A stretch of 64,000 nt of DNA. Origin: Chitinophaga sp. GbtcB8. Lineage in GTDB: Bacteria > Bacteroidota > Bacteroidia > Chitinophagales > Chitinophagaceae. Both the position numbers and the translations under genes were made by a program. Shown in pieces: positions 42,156-51,101 of the stretch (position 1 is its first letter; every line of letters begins with the position of its first letter). The stretch lies in assembly GCF_019091455.1 (NCBI RefSeq), contig NZ_JAGXJN010000009.1, positions 86,350-150,349 on the forward strand. Reading direction: 5' to 3'. Below the pieces are notes generated by a model. It searched no databases. It worked only from the letters and a program-made list of their open reading frames with translations, and was not told the origin of the DNA.

Positions 42156-42419
42156 ATGCGCTGGAATCAACAAAAGATTGCTGCAAGCAGAACGGTAGCT
42201 GCAATGGCCTTTTTGCTGAATGCAATTGTACTGGAACAGGGATTGGTATCAGATCCCAAATGGTATAACATTGCCTATATCACCTTTCCCTTAATGCTCA
42301 TTTATGTTATTGCTTTTCGTAAGCAGCTGTATAAGCAGCAGGGTGTGCGTATTAATAACAAAAAAAATGTAAGCGATGAACCTATTATTTCAACGGCTTC
42401 GCCAGTTAGGGATAGATAA
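42156..42419 (+). CDS. Small two-helix membrane protein of unknown function
   Basis: 87 residues from the ATG at 42156; the frame to 42084 crosses the hairpin region. Two hydrophobic segments (TVAAMAFLLNAIVLEQGLV, about 12-30, and IAYITFPLMLIYVIAF, about 38-54) connected by a short loop, then a basic cytoplasmic tail. Its last 44 bases overlap the start of the next gene in another frame, implying translational coupling. Function unknown. Confidence 0.65.
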   Translation: MRWNQQKIAASRTVAAMAFLLNAIVLEQGLVSDPKWYNIAYITFPLMLIYVIAFRKQLYKQQGVRINNKKNVSDEPIISTASPVRDR

Positions 42420-42804
42420 TAACGTTTCATTTACCGGCCAGGAATTACTGAAGGATTGTATCATCGGTTTTGCCGGTGTACACCGTAAGGTGATCGTATT
42501 AAAGCAGCTGAATGATACGGCTTTCCAATCCTTTGTGATAGACCTGAATGAAGTGAAAAGATGTACGGTAAGAAAGCAGTACGGCGCTATCAGGACCGGG
42601 GAGCTAAAGGAAAGGAAGCTGGATCACTACCTGGAAGAAATGGTGCTGCATTTTGAGCTGAAGAACGGGAAGCCGCCTGCTGAGGTTTTGTTTTACAAAC
42701 ACCCTGGCAATTACGTTGGGGAGATTGCAGAGCTGGAGCAGAAGGCCCGTTATTGGAGCACTATTTTGACTAAGATGTGCGTGCCCCTGGAAAAGACCGC
42801 CTGA
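42376..42804 (+). CDS. Unknown soluble protein, 142 residues
   Basis: Not recognised. Charged, mixed alpha/beta sequence without signal or membrane segments: GVHRKVIVLKQLND near residue 35, VIDLNEVKRCTVRKQYG near 55, LEEMVLHFELKNGKPPAEVLFY near 90. The pattern suggests a compact beta-rich domain. Overlaps the membrane protein gene by 44 bases, so the two products may interact. Followed after 53 bases by a Rnk/GreA-like gene. Confidence 0.65.
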   Translation: MNLLFQRLRQLGIDNNVSFTGQELLKDCIIGFAGVHRKVIVLKQLNDTAFQSFVIDLNEVKRCTVRKQYGAIRTGELKERKLDHYLEEMVLHFELKNGKPPAEVLFYKHPGNYVGEIAELEQKARYWSTILTKMCVPLEKTA

Positions 42805-42857
42805 TACGGCTTTAGGTGAATAGGAAAAGTAATTGTAAACGCTAAAATGAATGATCT

Positions 42858-43262
42858 ATGCAAAAGCTAAAAGAGCAGCTTATGCTGACGAAGTATGATT
42901 ATGAAGTGATCCTATCCAACCTGAAAAATGGATTGGTACAGGCAACTTTTAACAAACAGGATGCAGAGGAGCTGGGCGCCGAATTGAAAAAAGCTAAGCT
43001 GGTGGATAATGAGGATATGCCTCCTGATGTAGTGAGGCTTAACTCAAGTGTTACCGTTAAAGAGGAGCGTGAAAATAAAGTGTTAAAGATCACCATCGTG
43101 ATCCCTGAGAAGGCCGACATAAAGCAAAAGAAGGTTTCTATCATGTCGCCTATCGGAACGGCGCTCATCGGGTATAGAAAGGGAAGTAAAGTGAGCTGGA
43201 AAGTGCCTGCAGGAAGAAGAACATTTACAATCCTGGAAGTATCAAACCAAATTAATGCATAA
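42858..43262 (+). CDS. GreA/GreB C-terminal domain (Rnk-like) protein
   Basis: 134 residues. An N-terminal helical part of about 50 residues is followed by the GreA/GreB C-terminal fold (about 60-130; LNSSVTVKEE, VIPEKADI, SIMSPIGTALIGYRKGSKVSWKVPAG). Proteins of this size with that fold act at the secondary channel of RNA polymerase (as Rnk) instead of cleaving RNA like full GreA; the long coiled-coil of GreA is missing. It ends 2 bases before the stop of the convergent AraC gene. Confidence 0.88.
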   Translation: MQKLKEQLMLTKYDYEVILSNLKNGLVQATFNKQDAEELGAELKKAKLVDNEDMPPDVVRLNSSVTVKEERENKVLKITIVIPEKADIKQKKVSIMSPIGTALIGYRKGSKVSWKVPAGRRTFTILEVSNQINA

Positions 43263-43264
43263 CC

Positions 43265-44272
43265 TTAGCAGCGGCCGGGGCGCTGGGCCTTGCCTGGCGG
43301 AACGCCAAACTTCTTCCGGAAGGCAGCGCTGAAATGCTGCACGGATGAATAGCCCAGCTCTTCGGCCAGCTGTTTGATCTGAGCACCGTCCAGTAATTGT
43401 TCCCTGGCTTGTTGCAGCCTGGCTTCGTTCAAACAGCCAAACACAGTATTATCGTACAATTCTTTAAAACCCTTTTTTAATTTGAATGTATTAATGCCGG
43501 CAATGGAAGCTAATTGCTGCAGTGAAGGCGGATCTGACAGGTGGGATAAAAGATATTCATACGCATGCACAATGGAGTCTTTATCCCGCCCTGTTTTAAG
43601 CACTGTTTTTTCATAACCGGTATCCTGTTGTGCAAATGCTTCTGCCTGCAGGATCAGCAGTTCAAGGCAACGGGCCTGCAAAAAGATCGGCTTCAGCCCG
43701 CCGGTGTAGGGGCAGCTCATAATATCCTGTATGCACTGCCGCATAGCAAAAGAAATAGGCAGCCCGCCAGGGGCCATATTTGCACCCCGTCCGTTCACCA
43801 CATGGTCTATAAAGCGCTGCATTTTTTCATTCGTGTTGGCTAGCAGGCTAATAAAATGAGCGGAGGTAAAATGCACTTCAAAGAACCGGTACGTTTCATC
43901 ATTACAATAACTGGCATCCACATCCAGTTCCGGCATATAGAAGATATTGTGCTCATTGGGCCTGAAATTGTATCTCCTGCCATCCACAAAGTTGTCTATA
44001 AGGCCGGTGCCACGCAGTGAAAAATGCAGCTCTACCATATCCGGCATGTCAAAAACCTTCATCCGTAAATGCTGCCGGTGCAGGCGCATATCGCCATATA
44101 CAATGTAAATATTGTTCAGGTACAAGCGAACCATTTCCATATCTCCAAAGGGCATGCTGAATTTTTCCCGTTTTTCAGTTACCAGCGGCAGCCGGGCCGT
44201 AAGAGCATCAAAATCAACCATGTCGTGCATGGCAAACCAGTTACTGTTACCGTCTTTTATCATCATGGCCAT
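43265..44272 (-). CDS. AraC family transcriptional regulator (PchR/YbtA-like context)
   Basis: 335 residues. The N-terminal about 220 residues form a sensor domain with MVELHFSLRGTG and YFEVHFTSAHF, the C-terminal 100 residues an AraC DNA-binding domain (LQQLASIAGINTFKLKKGFKEL and LAEELGYSSVQHFSAAFRKKFG). It is divergent from two fused ABC half-transporters. In siderophore loci the AraC proteins YbtA and PchR control just such pairs, so control of the neighbouring transporter genes, perhaps by a siderophore-type ligand, is an inference from context. Confidence 0.88.
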   Translation of the reverse strand: MAMMIKDGNSNWFAMHDMVDFDALTARLPLVTEKREKFSMPFGDMEMVRLYLNNIYIVYGDMRLHRQHLRMKVFDMPDMVELHFSLRGTGLIDNFVDGRRYNFRPNEHNIFYMPELDVDASYCNDETYRFFEVHFTSAHFISLLANTNEKMQRFIDHVVNGRGANMAPGGLPISFAMRQCIQDIMSCPYTGGLKPIFLQARCLELLILQAEAFAQQDTGYEKTVLKTGRDKDSIVHAYEYLLSHLSDPPSLQQLASIAGINTFKLKKGFKELYDNTVFGCLNEARLQQAREQLLDGAQIKQLAEELGYSSVQHFSAAFRKKFGVPPGKAQRPGRC

Positions 44273-44417
44273 AAAAAATCCCTTTTATACCAATTAAACT
44301 CCCGATTGTATAAAAATGCGGGGCGTATTAAAGCTCACTTTTGCAGCTGTAAAATTAATCAATTATAGCCAGCATGATGCTGCATACAGGATCATGTAAA
44401 CTTTAATACATACCAGC

Positions 44418-46166
44418 ATGGAGAATAAACAAAGATCAGGCGTGGCCCGCCTGTTACAGATTGCCGGAAGCAGGAAAAGAATGCTGATGGTTTCCGGCAT
44501 CCTTGCCCTTGGGCATGCGCTGCTGTCCCTGGTACCTTATATATTGATCTATGCCATTATCAGGGAGCTGCTGGCGCCGCCCATCCGGCTGCCGCTGATC
44601 CAGGGATACCTGCTACAGGCGGTGATCTATGCCGTTGTTTCCTATGTTTTGCTTTATGCTTCGGGTATGGCTTCCCATATTGCTGCTTTCAACATCCTCT
44701 ATGAGCTGCGCCGGCAAATGGCCGATAAGCTGGGCAGGCTGCCCCTTGGTTTTATTAACCGGAATAACTCTGGTGCGCTGAAGAAAATACTGGCGGATGA
44801 TATAGAGCGTATTGAAAATTTTATTGCACACAATATACCGGATTTCATTAAGGCGGTAATGCTGCCTTTCATTACGCTCAGCTATCTTTTTTATACGGAC
44901 TGGCGGCTGGCGCTGGCCAGTGCTATCCCTATTGTGCTGCTGGCATTTGTGATCCCTATGATGTTCAGCAAAAAAAGAGTGGCCCTGCTTGCAGGCTACC
45001 ATCGCTCATTAGAGCAAATGAATGCAGTAACCGTTGAATTTATACGGGCCATGCCAGTGGTTAAAATATTTGGACAAACGGAAGAAAGCTTTGACCGCTA
45101 CCGCAATGCAGTGAATGGATTTAGGAAGATGGTAATGAGCTGGATCAAAAGCACCTCTCCGGCATTCGGCGTTTTTATCAGCTTTATGAGCAATGCCACG
45201 CTGCCTGTGCTGGCCATTGGTTTATATCTGTATACCCGGAACGGGATCGGGTTGCCCGTGCTTTTTATGTTCCTGATACTGGGGGTGGGATATATCCGTC
45301 CTTTGCTTGCCCTGAGCAGCCTGGGATCACAGCTCTCCGTGATCAGCCACGGGGTAAAACGGCTGGATGAGATCCTTTTCAGCCAGGAGCAGGAAGTACC
45401 GGGAAATGGTAAGCTGAATAAAAATTACAACATCCGTTTCCGGGATGTATGTTTCAGCTATGATGAAGGCCAGCAGGTGCTGCACCATATAAACCTGCTG
45501 ATACCGCAGGGAAAGATCACGGCGCTGGTAGGCCCTTCGGGCTCCGGCAAGTCAACCATAGGCCAGCTGATAGCCCGTTTCTGGGATGTGCAGCGCGGGC
45601 ACATCTTCATTGGCGGCACAGATATAAAGGAAGTGTCGGTAAGTGAAATGATGGCGCATGTATCCTTTGTTTTCCAGGACAGCTTTATGTTTGAGCAAAC
45701 CATTTATGAAAACATCCGCATGGGTATGGATAAAACGGAGGAAGAAATAATTGCAGCTGCCAGGGCTGCACAATGTCATGAGTTCATTAGCCGGCTGCCA
45801 AAGAGTTATCATACAAAATGGGGCAGCAATGGCATACACCTGAGCGGCGGGGAGCAGCAGCGGATACAGCTGGCCAGGGCCATGCTTAAAAATGCACCCA
45901 TACTTGTACTGGATGAGGCTACGGCCTTTAGCGATCCGGAGAATGAATGGCTGATCCAGCAGGCGCTGGGCCGGCTTATCCGGAACAAAACAGTGGTGAT
46001 CATAGCTCACCGCCTCAGCACCATTACCAACAGCGATCAGATTGTTGTAATGCAAAACGGCAGCATTGCCGGCAGCGGCCAGCATGATGATCTGCTGCTC
46101 ACCTGTGACCTGTACCGTAATATGTGGGAAGCGCACACCCGCACAAAACATTTTGCCATCGGCTAA
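44418..46166 (+). CDS. ABC transporter, fused permease-ATPase (YbtP/PchH-like position)
   Basis: 582 residues. Six membrane helices (about 18-300) and a nucleotide-binding domain (about 335-575): Walker A GPSGSGKSTI, signature LSGGEQQRIQLARA, Walker B ILVLDEATAFSD, switch His in IAHRLST. The D-loop reads FSDPENE in place of the more usual SLDPENE. A half-transporter that would pair with the product of the next gene, 18 bases downstream. By analogy with YbtPQ, IrtAB and PchHI it may import a ferric-siderophore or export a metabolite; direction cannot be told from sequence. Confidence 0.9.
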   Translation: MENKQRSGVARLLQIAGSRKRMLMVSGILALGHALLSLVPYILIYAIIRELLAPPIRLPLIQGYLLQAVIYAVVSYVLLYASGMASHIAAFNILYELRRQMADKLGRLPLGFINRNNSGALKKILADDIERIENFIAHNIPDFIKAVMLPFITLSYLFYTDWRLALASAIPIVLLAFVIPMMFSKKRVALLAGYHRSLEQMNAVTVEFIRAMPVVKIFGQTEESFDRYRNAVNGFRKMVMSWIKSTSPAFGVFISFMSNATLPVLAIGLYLYTRNGIGLPVLFMFLILGVGYIRPLLALSSLGSQLSVISHGVKRLDEILFSQEQEVPGNGKLNKNYNIRFRDVCFSYDEGQQVLHHINLLIPQGKITALVGPSGSGKSTIGQLIARFWDVQRGHIFIGGTDIKEVSVSEMMAHVSFVFQDSFMFEQTIYENIRMGMDKTEEEIIAAARAAQCHEFISRLPKSYHTKWGSNGIHLSGGEQQRIQLARAMLKNAPILVLDEATAFSDPENEWLIQQALGRLIRNKTVVIIAHRLSTITNSDQIVVMQNGSIAGSGQHDDLLLTCDLYRNMWEAHTRTKHFAIG

Positions 46167-46184
46167 CCAGATAATAAGCAGAAA

Positions 46185-47906
46185 ATGATAAAGAATCTCT
46201 TATATACTTTTAAAGCAGCCCCGGACCGCGTAAGAAAAAGCCTGCTGCTGGAGCTGCTGCAAGGCATCCTGATAGCTATACCCACCGGCTTTTTGCTCCT
46301 GGTCATAGAGGAGCTGTTCTCCCCGGCGCCGGACCTGCAACGGTTATGGACCTACGTAATAATTATGACCGTATTGCTGCTGCTGCAATTGTTCCTGGCA
46401 ACAAAGAATATAGTAGCCAGCAACCTGATGACCTATACCTTATCCACTAACCTGCGGATAAGATTGGGGCAGCACCTGCAAAAGCTTTCCATGGGTACCT
46501 ATAAACAACGCGATCCCGGTGATATTGCCGCTGTGGCCCTGCAGGATGTGGCTAATTTTGAAATTATATTTGGCCACACCATTGGCGCCCTGCTGGGCGC
46601 TGTATTTACAACCATCATTCTTTCGGTGTTCTTACTGGTGATGGACTGGCGGATGGCTTTAATATTGCTGGCAGCATTACCCTTAAGCTGGGGCATGATC
46701 CGGATGGCCGATCTGCTGATCGTGAAGGAAGGTAAAAAGCATATACAGGCCCGTAATGAAACCGGCGCCAGGTTCCTGGAATATGTGCAGGGCATCCGTC
46801 ATATTAAGTCTTACGGGTTAACAGGCAGCCGTTTTGCCAGCCTTGAAAAGGCGCTGAATGATTTCCGGAAAGCCAGCATACGCACAGAAGCCATTCCCGG
46901 TCCTTTTTTGCTGACCGTTGCCATATTCTTTGAGCTGTTCTTTTTGGCAATGGTTTACCTGGGTATGCTGCGCCTGGCAGGGGGCGGCCTTTCCGGCAGC
47001 ACGCTGATCGCCTTTCTGATCCTGGGTTACCGCTTATACGAACCTTTGAAGATCATCATGATGGACTATGTATTATTACGGTACATGAACATAAGCCTGG
47101 GCAGGGTGCTGGAGCTGCTGTTTGTGCCGGCACAGACAGCCGGCAGTAAGCGGGTTCCGGAAAAATTTGACATTAGTTTTGAGCAGGTACATTTTTCTTA
47201 TGATGATCAAAACCCGGTATTGCAGGATGTATCTTTTTCATTACCTGAAAAAAGTATGCTGGCGCTGGTAGGTCCTTCCGGTTCAGGGAAAACCACCATT
47301 ACCTCGCTGATCGCGCGGTTCTGGGAAGCAAATGCGGGCGCAGTTAAGATAGGCGGCATTGATGTGAAAGAAATGAGCCCGGATACGATCTATGAGCTTA
47401 TCAGCGAGGTTTTCCAGGATGTATACCTCTTTGACGACACTATTTATAACAACATCCGTTTTGGCCGTATGGATGCCAGTGAGGAGGAGATACTGGCGGC
47501 TGCTGAAAAAGCCATGGTATTAGATTTTAGCTTTGAAATGCCGGAGGGGCTGCAAACCCGCACCGGAGAAGGGGGCAACCGGCTTTCCGGCGGCCAGAAA
47601 CAGCGGATCAGCATTGCAAGGGCTTTATTGAAAAATGCCCCCATCATATTATTGGATGAGGCCACCGCTTCCCTGGACCCTGAAAACGAAATATACATTC
47701 AACAGGCCATCCAGGAGCTGGTAAAGGAAAAAACCGTTGTGGTAATTGCGCACAAGCTGGCCACCATCCAAAAGGCCAATGCCATACTGGTGCTTAACAG
47801 CGGCCAGGTGCTGCAGTACGGCACCCATGAAGCGCTGATACGCAGGGACGGCTTATACCGGCGCCTGTGGGACATTCAGCAGCTTGCCGGCGGGTGGAGC
47901 GTATAA
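46185..47906 (+). CDS. ABC transporter, fused permease-ATPase (partner subunit)
   Basis: 573 residues. Six-helix membrane domain (about 15-300) then a nucleotide-binding domain: Walker A GPSGSGKTTI, signature LSGGQKQRISIARA, Walker B IILLDEATASLDPENE, switch His in IAHKLAT. A likely heterodimer partner of the preceding gene; the membrane domain shows the GDIAAVALQDV segment of type IV exporters. Operon continues to a Crp/Fnr gene 21 bases downstream. Confidence 0.9.
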   Translation: MIKNLLYTFKAAPDRVRKSLLLELLQGILIAIPTGFLLLVIEELFSPAPDLQRLWTYVIIMTVLLLLQLFLATKNIVASNLMTYTLSTNLRIRLGQHLQKLSMGTYKQRDPGDIAAVALQDVANFEIIFGHTIGALLGAVFTTIILSVFLLVMDWRMALILLAALPLSWGMIRMADLLIVKEGKKHIQARNETGARFLEYVQGIRHIKSYGLTGSRFASLEKALNDFRKASIRTEAIPGPFLLTVAIFFELFFLAMVYLGMLRLAGGGLSGSTLIAFLILGYRLYEPLKIIMMDYVLLRYMNISLGRVLELLFVPAQTAGSKRVPEKFDISFEQVHFSYDDQNPVLQDVSFSLPEKSMLALVGPSGSGKTTITSLIARFWEANAGAVKIGGIDVKEMSPDTIYELISEVFQDVYLFDDTIYNNIRFGRMDASEEEILAAAEKAMVLDFSFEMPEGLQTRTGEGGNRLSGGQKQRISIARALLKNAPIILLDEATASLDPENEIYIQQAIQELVKEKTVVVIAHKLATIQKANAILVLNSGQVLQYGTHEALIRRDGLYRRLWDIQQLAGGWSV

Positions 47907-47927
47907 TACCTTTTTGTATATTTAATA

Positions 47928-48503
47928 ATGTTTGAGCAATTCAGAAATAAATTCCCGCTTGACGATGATAAATGGAACGACTATACCGGCTGTTTTAAAC
48001 GCATGAAAGTTTCTGCGAGAACAGCGGTTTTAAAGGAAGGCGATATTCCAAAGAATATGTTCTTAATTGAAAAGGGGTGTATCCGTGTGTGGTTTAATAA
48101 CGATGGAAAGGATGTTACAACCCAGTTCTTCTTTGAAAATAACATGGTTTCTTCTATTGAAAGTTTCAGGAAGGGATACCCAAGCCCGGTAACCATTGAA
48201 ACCATTGAGCCCTGCGTGTTATGGTACATTCATAAAAAAGATGCAGACCGGATCATTGCGGAGGTAAGTGAGCTGCCTGTATTCCGGGAGATGATCATAG
48301 ATACCGTATTTGAGCGCACCTATGATTACATGAAACAGTTCTTTTCCTTTATAAAAGATACCCCACAGCAACGCTATCTGAACCTGGTAAAAGAAAAACC
48401 ACAGGTGGTGCAGCGGGTGCCCCAGCATTATATTGCTTCCTACCTGGGTGTTAGCACGGTGCACCTGAGCCGCATTAAAAGTAAGCTGGCCAAAGAAAAG
48501 TAA
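47928..48503 (+). CDS. Crp/Fnr family transcriptional regulator
   Basis: 191 residues. Cyclic-nucleotide-binding-like beta roll at about 20-115 (KEGDIPKNMFLIEKGCIRVWF), a connecting helix, and a C-terminal helix-turn-helix with IASYLGVSTVHLSRIKS. No Cys cluster for an iron-sulfur centre, so not an FNR oxygen sensor. It is cotranscribed with the ABC pair or has its own start within 21 bases. A palindromic site resembling Crp/Fnr-type operators lies 15 bases after its stop, over the promoter of the next gene. Confidence 0.88.
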   Translation: MFEQFRNKFPLDDDKWNDYTGCFKRMKVSARTAVLKEGDIPKNMFLIEKGCIRVWFNNDGKDVTTQFFFENNMVSSIESFRKGYPSPVTIETIEPCVLWYIHKKDADRIIAEVSELPVFREMIIDTVFERTYDYMKQFFSFIKDTPQQRYLNLVKEKPQVVQRVPQHYIASYLGVSTVHLSRIKSKLAKEK

Positions 48504-48517
48504 AGCCCCCGTATTTG

Positions 48518-48531
48518 ATAACAAATGTTAT
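48518..48531. promoter_or_regulatory. Palindromic operator candidate overlapping a promoter
   Basis: ATAACA-AA-TGTTAT, a perfect 6+2+6 dyad, ends on the -33 TTG (48531-48533). The TAACA/TGTTA halves recall Crp/Fnr-type sites of Bacteroidetes. Likely bound by the regulator encoded just upstream, which would control the quinone-oxidoreductase gene; inference. Confidence 0.5.
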
Positions 48532-48561
48532 TGCCCGCCGGTATATTGCCGGGTAGCTTTG
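48531..48561 (+). promoter_or_regulatory. Promoter of the quinone-oxidoreductase-like gene
   Basis: TTG at 48531-48533, 20 bases, then TAGCTTTG at 48554-48561: a full Bacteroidetes match, 20 bases before the ATG at 48582. The spacer holds a CCGG/CCGG dyad. Confidence 0.75.
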
Positions 48562-48581
48562 CATTATAAAAATTATCAAAT

Positions 48582-49550
48582 ATGAAAGCAGCAGTTATGT
48601 ATCAAAGGGGCGGAATGCCGCAATACGTGGATTTTCCCGAACCCGTAGCCCAAAAAAATGAGCTGTTAATCTTTATGAAAGCAGCCGCTATTAAACAGCT
48701 TGACAGATCAATGGCAAGCGGCAGGCATTATTCAGTACAAAATGATCCGGAGCAGGCAACCATTATTGGCGGCGATGGAGTAGGCGTGCTGGAAAACGGC
48801 ACCCGGGTGTATGCCGTTGGCGCAACCGGTATGATAGCAGAGAAAGCCGTGATTGAAAAAGACCGCATGGTGCCCTTACCGTCAGGTATTGATGATGTTA
48901 CTGCAGCGGCCCTGCCCAATGCGGTGTTTGGATCTGCTATGGGGCTTCGCTTCCGGGCATGCATGAAAAAGGGCGAAACCGTGTTAATAAACGGCGCTAC
49001 GGGTTTTACCGGGAAAATAGCGGTACAGGTAGCAAAATATTACGGCGCAAAAAGAATAATTGTAACGGGCAGGAATAAACAGACCTTACAGTCCCTGCTG
49101 GCATTGGGGGCAGATGAAATTATTACGCTGGAACAGGAGGATGAAGCCTTTGTTGCACAAATAAAAGCCATTCATAACCGCACGCCTATTGACATTATCC
49201 TGGATTATTTATGGGGGCATACCGCAGAGCTCATCCTCTCCGCTTTTAAGGGGCAGGGCATGTTCACCTATAAAACGCGGTTTGTATCTATTGGCTCTAT
49301 GGCAGGCGACCTTATTCAATTATCCGCAGAGAATTTACGAAGCGTAGACCTGCAGCTGACCGGCTCTGGTTTGGGTAGCTGGACAAAACCTGAAGTACAG
49401 GAATTGCTTAAAAAAATATTGCCGGAGATGTTTAAACTGGCGGCAGCAGGTAAGCTAAAGGTTGAAACGGTTAGCGTAGATTTAAAAGACATTGCCAGCC
49501 TGTGGGACCTGGATATTCCCGGCGGACAACGCTTAGTAGTTACTATATGA
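48582..49550 (+). CDS. Zinc-type alcohol dehydrogenase / quinone oxidoreductase family protein
   Basis: 322 residues. GroES-like N-terminal half (about 1-110) and Rossmann half (about 120-240) with NGATGFTGKIAVQVAKYYGA, the NADPH-binding loop. The structural zinc Cys cluster is absent, as in quinone oxidoreductases. Would reduce an electrophile or quinone with NADPH in the cytosol. Its TGA stop overlaps the ATG of the DoxX gene in an ATGA arrangement, so the two are translationally coupled. Confidence 0.88.
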   Translation: MKAAVMYQRGGMPQYVDFPEPVAQKNELLIFMKAAAIKQLDRSMASGRHYSVQNDPEQATIIGGDGVGVLENGTRVYAVGATGMIAEKAVIEKDRMVPLPSGIDDVTAAALPNAVFGSAMGLRFRACMKKGETVLINGATGFTGKIAVQVAKYYGAKRIIVTGRNKQTLQSLLALGADEIITLEQEDEAFVAQIKAIHNRTPIDIILDYLWGHTAELILSAFKGQGMFTYKTRFVSIGSMAGDLIQLSAENLRSVDLQLTGSGLGSWTKPEVQELLKKILPEMFKLAAAGKLKVETVSVDLKDIASLWDLDIPGGQRLVVTI

Positions 49551-49984
49551 TAGTGGCGCTGTTAATTGCAGCATGGTTATTTATAACCAATAAATTTAAG
49601 ACTTTGAAAACAACTAAAATTACCTACTGGGTATCTACCAGCATAGTAGCCGGAATGATAATATTGTCGGCATACAATTATATGACCAGGGAAGAAGTAA
49701 AAGTGATCTGCCGGCATTTAGGGTTTCCGGATTATTTCAGGATAGAGGTGGCATTGGCTAAGTTTTTAGGGGCCCTTGCATTATTAGCGCCCATTAGCAG
49801 CAGAATAAAAGAATGGGCTTATTTTGGTTTTGTGATCATCTTTATTTCTGCGCCCATTGCGCATATAGCCTCTGGTGACCCGCTTGCACAAAGCTTTGGC
49901 GCATTAGGATATTTAGCGGTGCTGGCGGTTTCTTATGTAAGCTGGCAAAAGAGGAGGGTAGCAGTGCTGCCGGCGCACGCTTAA
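49547..49984 (+). CDS. DoxX-like membrane protein
   Basis: 145 residues from the ATG at 49547 (the ATG at 49502 lies deep in the upstream gene). Four membrane helices (about 2-12, 22-42, 68-88, 95-120): VALLIAAWLFI, YWVSTSIVAGMIILSAY, EVALAKFLGALALLAPI, WAYFGFVIIFISAPIAHI. The residues YWVSTSIVAGM and FPDYFRIEVALAK are characteristic of DoxX_2 proteins. Function is not established; the coupling with a quinone-oxidoreductase gene suggests a redox role. The stop overlaps the convergent GlxA-type gene by 4 bases. Confidence 0.85.
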   Translation: MIVALLIAAWLFITNKFKTLKTTKITYWVSTSIVAGMIILSAYNYMTREEVKVICRHLGFPDYFRIEVALAKFLGALALLAPISSRIKEWAYFGFVIIFISAPIAHIASGDPLAQSFGALGYLAVLAVSYVSWQKRRVAVLPAHA

Positions 49985-50961
49985 ACCACCGCTTCTTTAT
50001 TATACCTCATCCTGTATTCCAGCGGCGACATCCCGGTTATTTTCCTGAATACCTCGCGGAATGCCTTCAGGTCAGAATAACCCACCTCATACATTACTTC
50101 ATTAATTGTTTTGCGGCTGGTTTCAAAGGCTTTTTTGGCCGATTCAATTTTTACTCTTTGCGAATATTCAATGGGCGTATTCCCGGTGGCTTTAATGAAC
50201 CGCCTGTCAAAGTTGCGCCTGCCAACAGCAAATTTGGAAGATAGCTGTTCAATGGATATTTTTTCCTGCAGGTTACTTTCAAGATATGCCTGGGCCTGTT
50301 TCACCATTTCATCGCCATGCAGCTTTTGACCGGTAAAGATGGTAAATGCGGATTGGCTTTGGCGGTCCATTTCAATCTGAAATACTTTGGAACAAAAAAT
50401 GGCGGTTTGCCTGTCAAAATACTTCTCTACCAGGTATAACACCAGGTTCAGGAAGGAATAGGCGCCGCCATTTGTATAGATCCCGTTTTCATCTGTGATG
50501 AGCTTATCCGGCTGTAAATTCACTTTGGGAAACATGGTTCTGAAATTATCCGCAGCCGCCCAATGCGTAGAACAGGCCCTTCCATCCAGCAGGCCTGAAG
50601 AAGCCAGCATAAATGCACCGGTGCATATGCTGGCTATTTCAGCGCCCTCTTTATATTGTTTCGCTACCCAGTCAATCAGCAGCTGGTTACCCTTCACTGC
50701 TTTCTGATAGTTATGATTCAGGGAAGGGATAACAATAAGATTGGTTTTTTTAATACTGGAAATATGAGTTTGTGGCCGTACGGCAAACAGACCTCCATAG
50801 AACTCCACCTCATCTGAAATGCCGGCTAATTCAATTTTAAATAATTCACTCCTGCCGCTTGCCTTCCAGTACTCATTGGCCCGGGTAAATATTTTGTAGG
50901 TGCCCACTATGCTGCTCAGGTTATTCTCTCCTTCGGGTACTATGATGGTAAGGTGTTTCAT
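49981..50961 (-). CDS. GlxA-type AraC transcriptional regulator with DJ-1/PfpI domain
   Basis: 326 residues. N-terminal DJ-1/PfpI-like amidotransferase domain (about 1-190; ASICTGAFMLASSGLLDGRACSTHW has the nucleophile-elbow Cys, and TDENGIYTNGGAYSFLNL follows), C-terminal AraC helix-turn-helix pair (about 225-320, ISIEQLSSKFAVGRRNFDRRF and INEVMYEVGYSDLKAFREVFRK). The Cys of such domains may be regulatory, not catalytic. It is divergent from an AHSA1-type gene and convergent with the DoxX gene. Confidence 0.92.
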   Translation of the reverse strand: MKHLTIIVPEGENNLSSIVGTYKIFTRANEYWKASGRSELFKIELAGISDEVEFYGGLFAVRPQTHISSIKKTNLIVIPSLNHNYQKAVKGNQLLIDWVAKQYKEGAEIASICTGAFMLASSGLLDGRACSTHWAAADNFRTMFPKVNLQPDKLITDENGIYTNGGAYSFLNLVLYLVEKYFDRQTAIFCSKVFQIEMDRQSQSAFTIFTGQKLHGDEMVKQAQAYLESNLQEKISIEQLSSKFAVGRRNFDRRFIKATGNTPIEYSQRVKIESAKKAFETSRKTINEVMYEVGYSDLKAFREVFRKITGMSPLEYRMRYNKEAVV

Positions 50962-51055
50962 TGCAATTCCTTTTTATAAAGGTAACAACTTGTACTGTCC
51001 AAATCAACCCATCAGAATTTCCATTTGGCACCCCCGGAATGTAATATTTAGACGA

Positions 51056-51063
51056 TACTTTTG
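51056..51063 (+). promoter_or_regulatory. -7 promoter element of the AHSA1-type gene
   Basis: TACTTTTG, a full TAnnTTTG match, about 40 bases before the ATG at 51102. A TTTG 28 bases upstream is too far for the normal -33. Confidence 0.4.
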
Positions 51064-51101
51064 CTAAGTAAAGTTTTTAACCATCAAAATATATTCTGAC
51101 A

